The notes beneath the pieces were generated by a model, which saw nothing but the letters and a program-made list of their open reading frames with translations, searched no databases and was not told where the DNA came from. Below, in pieces: positions 42,901 to 52,543 of a DNA stretch of 64,000 bases (the stretch's first letter is position 1; each line of letters starts with the position of its first letter). A program made the translations under genes and the position numbers. This DNA comes from Methylomonas sp. ZR1 (GTDB taxonomy: Bacteria; Pseudomonadota; Gammaproteobacteria; Methylococcales; Methylomonadaceae). The stretch covers positions 5,056,262 through 5,120,261 of the forward strand of contig NZ_RCST01000001.1 in assembly GCF_013141865.1 (NCBI RefSeq). Direction: 5' to 3'.

Positions 42901-42953
42901 CTGACTGGTGCCAGTAACGATACAACCGCTAAGGCTTTAGTTAAATTGCTCAC
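39939..42953 (-). CDS. fimV: FimV/HubP-type polar peptidoglycan-binding protein
   Basis: A large inner-membrane protein (1004 residues from the GTG at 42953, preceded by AAGGA; the longer ATG form from 43007 is less likely). The signal peptide (LTKALAVVSLLAPVSAQ) precedes the FimV N-terminal domain (LGIGEIELHSALNQKLNAEIRL), a LysM-type domain (DTLWSIATQ...ALYRANPDAF), a coiled coil (QARIEKLEQQLGMM), a Pro-rich stretch and a membrane helix. An acidic cytoplasmic region with repeated FDF motifs and a C-terminal TPR-like FimV domain (DLAKAYIDMGDTEAAKLIAEDVL) follow. FimV/HubP organises the cell pole for type IV pili, flagella and chemotaxis. It follows asd, as in many gammaproteobacteria. Confidence 0.92.
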   Translation of the reverse strand: MSNLTKALAVVSLLAPVSAQPLGIGEIELHSALNQKLNAEIRLSVAPGENPADVSVKLAPPEKFDQAGVVWNYFLSKIKLEPVVQANGSIIVKVSSREALTEPFLDFLLEVTWPQGSMMREFTLLIDPPAAYNQPVTPVVETSGYSAEPIEPLEHPVKRTRTAPKRAVRAAPADNITPETPTSGEFGPIQKSDTLWSIATQVGQEKNIPTQKMLTALYRANPDAFNNGNINSLKEGATLKIPEPDAIMNPAQRQAQNERKAANKQVKPETAQAETTKKALELVAPTEAKAAGTGSTKTEQNSAASANPALNSAADQASEGKDLELQARIEKLEQQLGMMQQLLALKDQQLATLQNNKPATAEPSPQTTQPAPQPPVASPEAPAPAVTPTPTPQPSVSEPAVVTPPAPKPIVPPAPKVTPPPPPPVVAEDEGLFGSDAYYWVAGTLGTGILGLLGWLLWRKRKIDERTNTESMFASASQIRLPDSESSLSVPIMDISSTDEYDVGTVGESSFISDFTPSDFDAFDTDQNEVDPISEADVYLAYGRYQQAEELIRHAISEQPNRDECKLKLLEIYYASENKDGFAGYAQELADAGKQADKPFWKKVTDMAKEIVPDLALFGGSFAATTAPISKDDTSVSAASSTAADTEIIDLDKGFAQLDDDLSDLNIDKDLALEDNRLDFDLGSFGGSARSPLESKQTDANIESIDFDQPPASKSAAKTIETTESAAVSSNDDIESFDFDFALDSDSEKTEADSAALALESLDFASFAEIAADTESETTDNKEEMETKSPNSMDALESFDFNFDVDNATPEATADKSNEDAAKAEISTDIESFDFSDFDGIKKTASDLTDGSKEALADTDSFDFDFDSITSKAQTDDSLSIEPELNLESQLKLETFDFSDFDNITPKSAQSSDQVLETSVQPSGEFDFNFDFDTPIISTTDTDEFELGVSDLTDMDEFETKIDLAKAYIDMGDTEAAKLIAEDVLSKGSKQQQQAAQALLDELK

Positions 42954-43022
42954 ATTGCTTTCCTTCACTTGTAATACCTCGGTACTTACTGACCCACTAT
43001 AAAACACAGAGCTAAGCGTAGA

Positions 43023-44045
43023 CTAGATGTAGCTTTTTACCAGCACTTCGGCTATTTGCACACTGTTAAGCGCAGCACCTTTTCTGACGTTATCACTCAC
43101 TACCCATAGATCTATGCCGGTCGGATGGGAAATATCCTCGCGGATTCTGCCGACAAATACATCGTCGTTGCCGGATGATTCCGTCACCGCCGTCGGATAA
43201 CCGCCGTTCTCACGTTCGTCCAACAACGTTACCCCGGGGGCAGACGCCAACAGCTCGCGAACCTGCTCAGCGGAAATCTTGGTTTTAGTCTCAATATGCA
43301 CGGCTTCCGAATGTCCAAAAAACACAGGCACCCGCACCGCTGTGGGGTTGACCAGAATATCGGCATCACCGAGGATTTTTCGAGTTTCCCAGACCATTTT
43401 CATCTCTTCCTTGGTGTAGCCGTTATCCATGAAGACATCGATTTGCGGCAACACGTTGAAAGCAATTTGCTTTGGATACACGCTAGGCTCGACCGGCTTG
43501 GCATTCAACAAATTCGCGGTTTGCGTGGCTAATTCCTCAATCGCTTCCTTGCCCGTGCCGGACACTGCTTGATAGGTGGCAACGTTGATGCGGCTGATAC
43601 CTGCCGCATCGTAGATCGGCTTCAGGGCCACCAACATCTGGATGGTCGAGCAATTGGGGTTGGCGATAATGCCGCGATTTTTGTAGTCGGCAACTTTTTC
43701 CGGATTGACTTCCGGCACCACCAGCGGAATGTCGTCGTCGTAGCGAAATTGCGAGGTGTTGTCGATCACCACACAGCCGGCCGCGGCGGCTTTGGGCGCA
43801 TACTCCGCAGACACTGACGCGCCGGGAGAAAATAAGCCGATCTGCACTTTCGAGAAATCGAAGGTCGCCAAATCTTCCACCACCAGCGACCCGTCTTTAA
43901 ACGGGATACGTTTGCCGGCCGAGCGCTCGCTGGCTAATGCATAGACTTTGCCCACCGGAAAATTGCGTTCTTCCAAAATGGAAATCATGGTTTCGCCGAC
44001 CGCGCCAGTGGCGCCGACGACTGCTACATCATAAGTTTTAGACAT
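43023..44045 (-). CDS. asd: Aspartate-semialdehyde dehydrogenase
   Basis: A 340-residue NADPH-dependent enzyme of the aspartate pathway; it makes aspartate semialdehyde for Lys, Thr, Met and diaminopimelate. Evidence includes the N-terminal GATGAVGETM nucleotide-binding loop, LFSPGASVS, and the active-site cysteine Cys132 in NPNCSTIQ. The C-terminal part has VPVFFGHSEAVH. It ends the leuC-leuD-leuB-asd run, starting 5 bases after leuB. The standard length is about 340. Confidence 0.97.
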   Translation of the reverse strand: MSKTYDVAVVGATGAVGETMISILEERNFPVGKVYALASERSAGKRIPFKDGSLVVEDLATFDFSKVQIGLFSPGASVSAEYAPKAAAAGCVVIDNTSQFRYDDDIPLVVPEVNPEKVADYKNRGIIANPNCSTIQMLVALKPIYDAAGISRINVATYQAVSGTGKEAIEELATQTANLLNAKPVEPSVYPKQIAFNVLPQIDVFMDNGYTKEEMKMVWETRKILGDADILVNPTAVRVPVFFGHSEAVHIETKTKISAEQVRELLASAPGVTLLDERENGGYPTAVTESSGNDDVFVGRIREDISHPTGIDLWVVSDNVRKGAALNSVQIAEVLVKSYI

Positions 44046-44050
44046 ATTGC

Positions 44051-45130
44051 TTATCCTTTTAAGGCGTTAAGAACAGCATCGCCCATGCCAGAAGTGCTGA
44101 CTTTGGTCATGCCTTCCGAATAAATATCAGCGGTTCTGACTTTACTATCCAATGCGCTGTTCACCGCGCGTTCGATACGCTCGGCGGCTTCCGGCTGGTT
44201 AAAGGTGTAACGCAGCATCATCGCGACCGACAAAATCGTCGCCAAGGGATTGGCGATGCCCTGGCCGGTGATGTCCGGCGCGGAACCGTGAATCGGTTCA
44301 TACATGCCCTTGGCATTGGCATCCAGTGAAGCCGACGGCAGCATGCCGATGGAGCCGGTCAGCATTGCGGCGATGTCGGACAGAATGTCGCCGAACATAT
44401 TACTGGTGACGATCACATCAAATTGTTTCGGCGCCCGTACCAGTTGCATCGCAGCATTATCGACATACATATGACTCAGTTGTACGTCCGGATAGTCCTT
44501 ACCCACTTCGGTCATCACGCTGCGCCATAGTTCGGTCACTTCCAGTACATTGGCTTTATCGACCGAGCACAGTTTTTTGTGACGTTTTTGCGCAATCTTG
44601 AATGCGGAATGGGCGATGCGGCGGATTTCAGATTCGCTGTAAATCTTGGTATTGATGCCGACTTTCTCGCCGTTTTCGGCGACATGCACACCGCGCGGCT
44701 GGCCGAAATAAATGCCGCCGGTCAATTCGCGGACGATCATGAGGTCCAGGCCCGACACCACTTCCGGTTTCAAGGTCGATGCGTCGACCAATTGCGGATA
44801 CAAAATCGCCGGACGCAGGTTAGAGAACAGATTTAGCTCGGAGCGAATGCCCAATAAGCCACGCTCCGGACGCACTGCATGGGCCAGCGGCTCCCACTTA
44901 GGGCCGCCGACCGCACCCAGCAGCACCGCATCAGCGTTTTTGCACAGATTCAGCGTGGTTTGCGGCAGGGGAGTGCCGAAAGCGTCATACGCCGCGCCAC
45001 CAATCAAGGCGTTCTCGAATACCAACCCGAGATTCATGTCGGTATTTAGAAAGCTTAGTACTTTGAGCGCTTCGGCGACAATTTCCGGTCCGATGCCGTC
45101 GCCAGCCAGGACTGCTATTTTTTTGGGCAT
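44051..45130 (-). CDS. leuB: 3-isopropylmalate dehydrogenase
   Basis: A 359-residue NAD-dependent decarboxylating dehydrogenase of leucine synthesis. Typical blocks are [41 protein letters not shown] and [32 protein letters not shown], then [15 protein letters not shown]. The order leuC-leuD-leuB is conserved. Regulation cannot be told; leuA is not in the window. Confidence 0.98.
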   Translation of the reverse strand: MPKKIAVLAGDGIGPEIVAEALKVLSFLNTDMNLGLVFENALIGGAAYDAFGTPLPQTTLNLCKNADAVLLGAVGGPKWEPLAHAVRPERGLLGIRSELNLFSNLRPAILYPQLVDASTLKPEVVSGLDLMIVRELTGGIYFGQPRGVHVAENGEKVGINTKIYSESEIRRIAHSAFKIAQKRHKKLCSVDKANVLEVTELWRSVMTEVGKDYPDVQLSHMYVDNAAMQLVRAPKQFDVIVTSNMFGDILSDIAAMLTGSIGMLPSASLDANAKGMYEPIHGSAPDITGQGIANPLATILSVAMMLRYTFNQPEAAERIERAVNSALDSKVRTADIYSEGMTKVSTSGMGDAVLNALKG

Positions 45131-45151
45131 TTTTTTACCTTTCAGTGGCGC

Positions 45152-45790
45152 TTATGCGTCTTTGAACAACCACGGTGCGCGTTTGGCGCGCTCGGCTTCG
45201 TAACTCTTGATTTTGTCGGCATGTTGCAGGGTAAGTGCGATGTCGTCCAGGCCGTTCAGCAAGCGGTAGCGGCGGTTTTCATCGACAGTAAAGGCAATGT
45301 TTTGTCCGCTTGGTGTGGTAATGGTTTGGCTTTGCAGATCGACCGTCAATTGGTAACCGTCGACAACTTCCTTGAACAACAGGTCCACGGTTTCCGCCGG
45401 CAACACAATCGGCAGAATGCCGTTTTTAAAACAGTTGTTGAAGAAAATGTCGGCAAAGCTCGGCGCGATGATCACGCGGAATCCGTAGTCTTCCAGTGCC
45501 CACGGTGCGTGTTCGCGCGATGAACCGCAACCGAAGTTTTCCCGGGTCAGCAGAATTTGCGCCCCTTTGTATTGCGGTTGGTTCAAAACAAAATCCTTGT
45601 TCAACGGACGGTTGGTGCAATCCATTTCCGGTTCGCCATGATCCAAATAACGCCATTCGTCGAACAAATATGGACCGAAGCCGGCGCGGCGGATCGATTT
45701 CAAAAACTGTTTGGGGATGATCGCGTCGGTGTCGATATTGGCGCGGTCCATCGGCACCACCAGGGCGGTTAAAGTGGTAAAAGCCTGCAT
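45152..45790 (-). CDS. leuD: 3-isopropylmalate dehydratase small subunit
   Basis: A 212-residue subunit that, with LeuC, isomerises 2- to 3-isopropylmalate. [39 protein letters not shown] and [20 protein letters not shown] are diagnostic. It starts 3 bases after leuC. Upstream GAGG supports the ATG at 45790. Confidence 0.98.
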   Translation of the reverse strand: MQAFTTLTALVVPMDRANIDTDAIIPKQFLKSIRRAGFGPYLFDEWRYLDHGEPEMDCTNRPLNKDFVLNQPQYKGAQILLTRENFGCGSSREHAPWALEDYGFRVIIAPSFADIFFNNCFKNGILPIVLPAETVDLLFKEVVDGYQLTVDLQSQTITTPSGQNIAFTVDENRRYRLLNGLDDIALTLQHADKIKSYEAERAKRAPWLFKDA

Positions 45791-45793
45791 GAT

Positions 45794-47200
45794 TTAAGCC
45801 TCCTCGGCGACGTTGACAAAGTGGCCGGCAATCGCAGCAGCGGCAGCCATGGCGGGACTCACCAAGTGAGTACGGCCGCCGTAGCCCTGACGGCCTTCAA
45901 AGTTACGATTCGAGGTCGAAGCGCAATGTTCGCCGGCATCCAGACGGTCGGCGTTCATCGCCAGGCACATCGAGCAACCCGGTTCCCGCCACTCAAAGTC
46001 GGCGGCGGTGAAGATTTTGTCCAGGCCTTCTGCTTCGGCTTGTTGTTTGATCAAACCCGAGCCGGGCACTACCAACACTTGTTTGACCGACGCAGCTTTT
46101 TTGCGGCCTTTGATCGCCGCAGCCGCGGCGCGCAAATCTTCGATGCGCGAGTTGGTGCAGGAACCGATAAACACCTTATCCAGCTTGATGTCGGTGATTT
46201 TTTGGCCGGCTGTTAAGCCCATGTATTGCAGGGCGCGTTCGATGCTTTGCTTCTTGACCGGATCGGCTTCCTGAACAGGATCGGGGATGGATGCATCGAC
46301 CGGTAATACCATTTCCGGCGACGTGCCCCAGCTGACTTGCGGTTTGATCGCGGCCGCGTCGAATTCGATGACTTTGTCGAATTTGGCGTCGGCGTCGGAA
46401 TGCAGTTTTTCCCAGTAACGGACCGCCATATTCCAGTCCTCGCCTTTGGGCGAATAAGGCCGGCCTTGGTAAAACTCGATGGTTTTCTCGTCGCAACCAA
46501 TCAAACCGGCACGGGCACCGGCTTCGATAGCCATATTGCAGACCGTCATGCGGCCTTCCATGCTCAGCGCGCGAATCGCGTCACCACCGAATTCGATGGT
46601 GTAACCGGTGCCGCCGGCAGTACCGATCTGGCCGATGATCGCCAACACGATGTCTTTGGCGGTGACGCCCGGACCGGTTTTGCCGTTGACTTTAATCAGC
46701 ATGTTTTTAGCTTTTTTCTGCACCAGCGTTTGGGTGGCCAGGGCGTGTTCCACTTCCGAGGTGCCGATACCGAAGGCCAGTGCGGCAGAGGCACCGTGGG
46801 TTGACGTGTGCGAGTCGCCGCAGACCACGGTCATGCCGGGCAGGGTGGCGCCTTGTTCCGGGCCGACCACGTGGACGATGCCTTGGCGGATGTCGGCCAT
46901 ATCGAATTCGGTGATGCCGAACTCGGCGCAGTTGTTTTCCAGGGTTTGTACTTGCAGACGGGAAACCGGGTCGGCGATGCCTTGCGCGCGGCCGGAGGTC
47001 GGCACGTTATGGTCGGCGACGGCCAGATTGCGGGCGACCCGCCACGGTTGGCGGCCGGACATGCGCATGCCGTCGAAAGCTTGCGGTGAAGTCACTTCGT
47101 GCAGCAACTGCCGGTCGATATAGATCAGGCACGAGCCGTCGTCTTCGGTATGGACGACGTGGTCGTCCCAGAGTTTGTCGTATAAGGTTTTACCTGCCAT
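45794..47200 (-). CDS. leuC: 3-isopropylmalate dehydratase large subunit
   Basis: A 468-residue aconitase-type subunit holding a 4Fe-4S cluster. Blocks include [55 protein letters not shown] (cluster cysteine) and [11 protein letters not shown] (two more cysteines). It is the first gene of the leuCDB-asd run. Its ATG follows AGAGAAATCC. The product and length match known LeuC. Confidence 0.98.
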   Translation of the reverse strand: MAGKTLYDKLWDDHVVHTEDDGSCLIYIDRQLLHEVTSPQAFDGMRMSGRQPWRVARNLAVADHNVPTSGRAQGIADPVSRLQVQTLENNCAEFGITEFDMADIRQGIVHVVGPEQGATLPGMTVVCGDSHTSTHGASAALAFGIGTSEVEHALATQTLVQKKAKNMLIKVNGKTGPGVTAKDIVLAIIGQIGTAGGTGYTIEFGGDAIRALSMEGRMTVCNMAIEAGARAGLIGCDEKTIEFYQGRPYSPKGEDWNMAVRYWEKLHSDADAKFDKVIEFDAAAIKPQVSWGTSPEMVLPVDASIPDPVQEADPVKKQSIERALQYMGLTAGQKITDIKLDKVFIGSCTNSRIEDLRAAAAAIKGRKKAASVKQVLVVPGSGLIKQQAEAEGLDKIFTAADFEWREPGCSMCLAMNADRLDAGEHCASTSNRNFEGRQGYGGRTHLVSPAMAAAAAIAGHFVNVAEEA

Positions 47201-47296
47201 TTGGATTTCTCTTTTTAGGTGGTGTACGCATTGATGCCCTTTGGGGTATCGCGTACCGAAAGCTAAAAGGTACGTGTTGGGTACCCTACGAAGTTT

Positions 47297-47971
<675 letters not shown>

Positions 47972-48098
47972 TTATATAAAGAGAGCCGGCTCAAGCGCAT
48001 CAGTTCGTGAGCCTGGCGGAAAAATGCGGCATTTTATCGCACTTGCCATGCGAATGCCGCCAAATCTTGTCGAGCCGGCGGCGCGGGGAGTTGCGAAC

Positions 48099-48890
48099 TT
48101 AACTGGCGGTGCTTGCTTGGCTGTGAGTGCTGAGCAGGGCGAACTCGGCCAGGCTGATCGATTCGGCGCGTAGATTGGGGTCGATGCCAAGTTCGATAAT
48201 CTGCTGCTCGGAGATGAAGTTTTTCAGCGAATTGCGGATGGTTTTTCGGCGCTGCGAAAAAGCTTGGGTCACCAATTGGCTAAAGCTTTTTAGGTCTGGA
48301 ATGTCGACCGGCGGTTGGCTGTGAGGGGTCAGGCGGACGATGGCCGACATCACTTGCGGAATCGGATCGAAACTTTCCGGCGGCACGTCGAACAGCAATT
48401 CGGTTTCACAGTAATACTGCATCATCACGCTCAACCGGCCGTATGTCTTGCTGCCGGGCTCGGCGCAAATGCGGTCCACCACTTCTTTTTGCAGCATGAA
48501 CAGCATATCTTCCACGCAATCGGTGGATTCCAGCAGATGAAACATTAGTGGTGTGGAGATGTTGTAGGGCAGGTTGCCGATGATGCGCAGTTTCTCGCCG
48601 GCTTTTGCCAGTGCGGCAAAATCGAAATTCAAGGCATCCGCACTATGCACGGTCAAATTGCTGTGGCCGGCAAACTGTTTTTGCAGGCGGCTCACTAAAT
48701 CCCGGTCCAACTCGACCACATCGAGTTTAGCGCCCGATTCCAGCAAAGGCAGAGTCAGCGCACCCAGGCCGGGACCGATTTCCACCCAATGTTGGCCAGC
48801 CTGCGGATGGGCACTGGCTAGAATGTTGTAAATGATACTGTGATCGTGCAGAAAATTCTGGCCGAAACGTTTGCGGGCGGTGTGGATCAT
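48099..48890 (-). CDS. ksgA: 16S rRNA dimethyladenosine transferase
   Basis: KsgA/RsmA dimethylates two adjacent adenines (1518 and 1519 in Escherichia coli) of the small-subunit rRNA. Visible are ARKRFGQNFLHDHSII, VEIGPGLGALTLPLL (SAM loop), RIIGNLPYNISTPL (catalytic NLPY) and QKEVVDRICAEPGS. A longer form starting with TTG at 48926 is possible; ATG 48890 (MIHTARKRFGQNF) is chosen because family members start near there, although neither has a strong ribosome binding site. Normally pdxA lies directly upstream, but here a DUF262 gene intervenes. Confidence 0.95.
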   Translation of the reverse strand: MIHTARKRFGQNFLHDHSIIYNILASAHPQAGQHWVEIGPGLGALTLPLLESGAKLDVVELDRDLVSRLQKQFAGHSNLTVHSADALNFDFAALAKAGEKLRIIGNLPYNISTPLMFHLLESTDCVEDMLFMLQKEVVDRICAEPGSKTYGRLSVMMQYYCETELLFDVPPESFDPIPQVMSAIVRLTPHSQPPVDIPDLKSFSQLVTQAFSQRRKTIRNSLKNFISEQQIIELGIDPNLRAESISLAEFALLSTHSQASTAS

Positions 48891-48932
48891 TTTTTGTAAA
48901 AACTTAGGTAGTAAGTTGTTGTTCAAATCACT

Positions 48933-50648
48933 TTATGATAACTGGGCGATTCGCCAGACCGAGGTAGCTAATCTAGCTAAGGCCTTTTGTCGAGCTGCAA
49001 TTCGCTCAGGTGTCCAATCTGAATTTTCTTCAGCTAATTGGCGGGTCAGACCAAAGTCACTGTTAGCGAGTATAGGTTTTTTAGTGGTGTAGTCTGCATT
49101 GCCGAGTCCTTTGTTGGCTCCTTTTGCAAGCAGGGCCAGATTGCCGATGCGGTATGCCAGAGCGTCAGCCTCTTCATCGCTAAATTGATCCCAGCCTTGT
49201 TCAGGATTTTGAGGTAAGACATGCTCGATATTGAACATGTCGCTATCAAATTCATATGCGTTACCATGGGCTTGCTTTTCCAATTCGCACAGAATATAAC
49301 GAGCAATTCGGTTGTTACGAGAGTTGGTGGTACGAATAACTTTTTCCGCAAATGCTGACTTGAAGTTTTCATCCGTGGGGTAAACGCTACGCAACGATTC
49401 AAGTAACTGGTTGGCTGTGCTGATATCGCCGTTATTTAATTTTTGGGCTGCTGCGTAGTAAACCCTTTCTTGTTCGTTTGTTGGCTGGTTTCCGATGACG
49501 TTGTACCTAAACGAGATCATCACGCAACTGCGTATGATTGTTGTAAGATCTGGAGTACTGAGAACCCGGCTGCTTGCGAGAATAATTGGAAAGGGTTGGC
49601 GCACATTAAACATTTTTAAATTTTGTGCATAGCCCTTGAGTTCGGCTGACCAATGCGATACTTCCGGACTGGTTAGAGCCAAATAAATATCCATATCTTC
49701 TTCCATGCCGCGTAGTAGATCAAACACCGCTTTACGATTAGAAACCTTTGTACGGATGGTCTTGAATAGCTCGGATTGGCGAACAAACGTTCTACGGCTG
49801 ATCCAGAAGGTTCTTAAAAAATCGGGGAAACTTTCACTGCCAAGGCGAGTAACCATGGATTCCCACCGGTCCTCCAGATTTTTCATTTCGTTTGGCAGAA
49901 CATTGTCTTTGTGAAGGACTGAAAATAGATAATTTTTTAATAGATCAGTCGATGACAGTCTTACTCCACGAGCATTGAGTGTTTCGAATACCTTATAAGC
50001 GTTGAGTTCGTCTGTGACACTGATAACGGTGAAAAAAAGGCGGTCGCTCATGGTTTCTACCAGAGTGGCAAGCGCAATTCCTTCATCAACACTCGTCTTT
50101 TTAGAGTAATCCCGTACGCGCTTTTCAAACCATTCAAATGCTTTCCGCAAGCTATGTTCAGACGCACGAAATCCTCTTACAGGCAGATGGCCTAAAGGCA
50201 CCAGGTAATTCTGAAAATAATTATCGTTGTTTCGGTTTAGTGTTAGTTTCGTTCGAGATATCAAAGTGACAGGATCAAGATAGCCAATATAGGTTTGGTG
50301 TATTTGGTCAAGTCGCTGTTGATTCTGTTCTGAACTCTTGCCTTCTTCGATAAGGCGTTTCAGGTTTTTAAGCGTCGCGAGAACGATTAAGGTTAGAGTT
50401 GTAAGACGTTGTTGGCCGTCGATAACATCGAAGCTTTTTTCGTCTTGGGATTGAAGCACTAAGTAACCCATGTAATGAGCGGGTTCTCCCCCTTCTTGAA
50501 TAGTGCCGAGAATATCCACCCATAGGTCTTCCCACTCATCCTCAGACCAACTGTAATCTCTCTGGAAGCGAGGAATGTTATAGGTGAGGCCGTTGCCAAT
50601 CAGTTTGCGGTAGGTGTTGTTTTCTGTTTTGAAGTTAGTAGCGGACAT
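48933..50648 (-). CDS. DUF262/DUF1524 protein, GmrSD-type restriction-like enzyme
   Basis: A 571-residue single-chain protein. DUF262 (about 10-220) has IPRFQRDYSW (25-34) and the signature DGQQRLTTL (77-85), and the C-terminal DUF1524/HNH region has IEHVLPQNP (474-482) with RIGNLALL (500-507). Fused GmrS-GmrD-type proteins cut modified phage DNA in an NTP-dependent way; others with this layout have unproven roles in defence. The start at 50648 (MSATNF) is chosen because the earlier 112 codons overlap pdxA in another frame, look random, and GGAG is 9 bases before this ATG. It separates pdxA from ksgA, so it is an insertion. It is more AT-rich than the flanking genes. Confidence 0.88.
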   Translation of the reverse strand: MSATNFKTENNTYRKLIGNGLTYNIPRFQRDYSWSEDEWEDLWVDILGTIQEGGEPAHYMGYLVLQSQDEKSFDVIDGQQRLTTLTLIVLATLKNLKRLIEEGKSSEQNQQRLDQIHQTYIGYLDPVTLISRTKLTLNRNNDNYFQNYLVPLGHLPVRGFRASEHSLRKAFEWFEKRVRDYSKKTSVDEGIALATLVETMSDRLFFTVISVTDELNAYKVFETLNARGVRLSSTDLLKNYLFSVLHKDNVLPNEMKNLEDRWESMVTRLGSESFPDFLRTFWISRRTFVRQSELFKTIRTKVSNRKAVFDLLRGMEEDMDIYLALTSPEVSHWSAELKGYAQNLKMFNVRQPFPIILASSRVLSTPDLTTIIRSCVMISFRYNVIGNQPTNEQERVYYAAAQKLNNGDISTANQLLESLRSVYPTDENFKSAFAEKVIRTTNSRNNRIARYILCELEKQAHGNAYEFDSDMFNIEHVLPQNPEQGWDQFSDEEADALAYRIGNLALLAKGANKGLGNADYTTKKPILANSDFGLTRQLAEENSDWTPERIAARQKALARLATSVWRIAQLS

Positions 50649-50701
50649 GCCATTGGCTCCATTTTCTTGGCAACTGTTGGATTTTAAGTTGTTTACGGTA
50701 T

Positions 50702-51679
50702 TTATACTGGAATCATATCCAGTGCAGTCTGCAATGCAAATCGCAGACTGCCGAGATTGGCTTTGCCGGTGCCGGCCAGTTCCAAGGCTGTGCCGTGGTC
50801 GACCGAAGTGCGGACGATAGGTAAACCCAGCGTGATATTCACAGCTTGGCCGAAGCCTTTGTACTTCAGGACTGGTAGGCCTTGGTCGTGATACATCGCC
50901 AGCACCGCGTCGGCGGTTTCCAGGTATTTGGGTGTAAACAGGGTGTCGGCGGGTAGCGGGCCGTATAGGTGAATGCCTTCGCAACGCAGGCGCTCCAACG
51001 TCGGCTCGATAATCTCGATTTCTTCCCGGCCGAGATGGCCGCTTTCGCCCGCGTGCGGGTTAAGGCCGCAGACCAAGATTTTCGGGTCGGTAATGTTGAA
51101 GCGTTGGCGCAGGTCGCGGTCCAGCAACCGGATAACGGTCGCCAATGCATCCGAGGTGATGGCGGCGCTTACTTCTGACAGCGGCAGATGCGTGGTCGCC
51201 AAAGCGACGCGCAGGCCGGGTGTCGCCAGCATCATGACTGGGGTGCCGCTGGTCAGTTCGGCGATAAATTCGGTGTGGCCGCTGAAGGGAATATTTGCGT
51301 CGTTGATCACGCCTTTGTGGACCGGGCCGGTCACCATTGCGGCAAATACGCCGCTCATGCAGCCCAGAGTGGCTTGGCGGATGGTTTCCAGAACGTATCG
51401 GCTATTGATGGGATTCAGGCGTCCGCAAACGGCTGGTTCGCTTAGGCTGATGGGCAGTACGGTTAAGGTCCCTGCTGACTGTTTTGTGACAGCGTGATCA
51501 ATGTCGAAAAGTTGAATTGTTAGAGGTAAATCCAGTTGTTCGGCCCGTTGCTGCAATAATTCCGGATCGGCAATGGCAATCAGTTGGCAAGCTTGTTCCT
51601 GCTGCGCCAATTGTATGCATAAGTCCGGGCCGACGCCGGCCGGTTCGCCGGGCGTCAAGGCGATGCGAGGTATAGACAT
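50702..51679 (-). CDS. pdxA: 4-hydroxythreonine-4-phosphate dehydrogenase
   Basis: A 325-residue NAD-dependent enzyme of pyridoxal phosphate synthesis. The N-terminus [42 protein letters not shown] and the C-terminal [26 protein letters not shown] are diagnostic; the metal-binding His residues are in [26 protein letters not shown] and [13 protein letters not shown] before the ATG at 51679 decides the start. ksgA would follow directly in most relatives. Confidence 0.97.
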   Translation of the reverse strand: MSIPRIALTPGEPAGVGPDLCIQLAQQEQACQLIAIADPELLQQRAEQLDLPLTIQLFDIDHAVTKQSAGTLTVLPISLSEPAVCGRLNPINSRYVLETIRQATLGCMSGVFAAMVTGPVHKGVINDANIPFSGHTEFIAELTSGTPVMMLATPGLRVALATTHLPLSEVSAAITSDALATVIRLLDRDLRQRFNITDPKILVCGLNPHAGESGHLGREEIEIIEPTLERLRCEGIHLYGPLPADTLFTPKYLETADAVLAMYHDQGLPVLKYKGFGQAVNITLGLPIVRTSVDHGTALELAGTGKANLGSLRFALQTALDMIPV

Positions 51680-51765
51680 ATTAACTCCCAAATCGAACCG
51701 GTGAATGATGCAGCGTAAACCGAGCCAAGACTTGTTTATTGTCTATCTGTGCATTGGCCGGACAG

Positions 51766-52344
51766 TTAAACAGGGTTGTGTTCCTGGCAAATTTGCTCGC
51801 TATCGGCTGTGCTGAGCTTTTCCTGGGTTAGCTGGCAGAAAAAGCCGCCGTCTTTTTCGCTGAAATTGCGGCAGGTTTTGCAAACGCCGAATGATTGCGA
51901 CTGATTTGCTTTTTGCAGCGCGGTAAGGGCTTGCTGAAACACATTAGCGTCTGAAGGCGGTGAATCGCTGCTTTGCAGGATGGCCGTGGCGCCGTGGAAT
52001 AAATCAGACGGTCGCGCTTGTTTGAGTATGGCTGCGCCGTCCGCCAGCAACTGCAAATGCACCACGCGCTTGTCGTTGGCATCCGGCGTTTTACCGATAT
52101 AGCCCTTTTTCTCGAGAATAATTAGCGATTGCGAAACGGTGCCGCGAGTCATGCCCAGATAATTGGCGACAGCCGCTGGGGTGTTGCTATATTTATTGCA
52201 GCGCGAGAGGTAATTGAGCACTTGGAAGTGTACCGGCTGCAAGCCCAGTTCCGTACATTTTTTCCGCTCTTCGGAGCGGATCAATGTAGTCATGCACTCA
52301 ATAAGTTCGTAAATATCAGTTTGTTGCATAAATTGCATTCTCAT
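51766..52344 (-). CDS. MarR-family regulator with C-terminal cysteine cluster
   Basis: A 192-residue regulator. Residues about 12-112 form a MarR winged helix-turn-helix: LGLQPVHFQVLNYLSRCN, VANYLGMTRGTVSQSLIILEKKGYI and the wing with DANDKRVVHLQLL. The tail adds Cys155, Cys158, Cys170, Cys186 and His189 (C-x2-C-x11-C-x15-C-x2-H), a pattern that could bind zinc or an iron-sulfur cluster. Related MarR proteins with this tail exist but are poorly known. It is divergent from the nirS-like operon, 199 bases away, and could control it in response to NO, oxygen or metal. That role is inferred from position only. Confidence 0.82.
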   Translation of the reverse strand: MRMQFMQQTDIYELIECMTTLIRSEERKKCTELGLQPVHFQVLNYLSRCNKYSNTPAAVANYLGMTRGTVSQSLIILEKKGYIGKTPDANDKRVVHLQLLADGAAILKQARPSDLFHGATAILQSSDSPPSDANVFQQALTALQKANQSQSFGVCKTCRNFSEKDGGFFCQLTQEKLSTADSEQICQEHNPV

Positions 52345-52358
52345 CGTGACCCACTAGG

Positions 52359-52410
52359 TTGACAAGGCGATAGTTTAGGGAGTAAATTGATAGCGAATCG
52401 AAACTTTACT
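52359..52410 (+). promoter_or_regulatory. Possible promoter/operator between MarR gene and nir operon
   Basis: TTGACA at 52359-52364 and TAAATT at 52383-52388 (18-base gap) could serve the nir operon, with a start about 150 bases before the gene. An inverted repeat AGTAAA (52381-52386) facing TTTACT (52405-52410) might bind the MarR protein. TTGAT-N5-ATCGA lies between but does not fit an FNR site. All are weak matches. Confidence 0.3.
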
Positions 52411-52543
52411 TTATGACATCGGCCTGGAGTCAACAAGCTGTTATTTTACCATGCTAAATCGGGTGTCTGTTCGTCCTGATCTTTTATGGTTTAATGCACC
52501 AAGTTGGCTCTTTTTTTTAACTTGCGGGTGGCAGGAATTTTAA

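Noticed and set aside
52390..52402. FNR-type box (TTGAT...ATCGA) upstream of the cd1 gene
   Set aside because: Spacer is five instead of four bases and the right half is imperfect; not reported as an FNR site.
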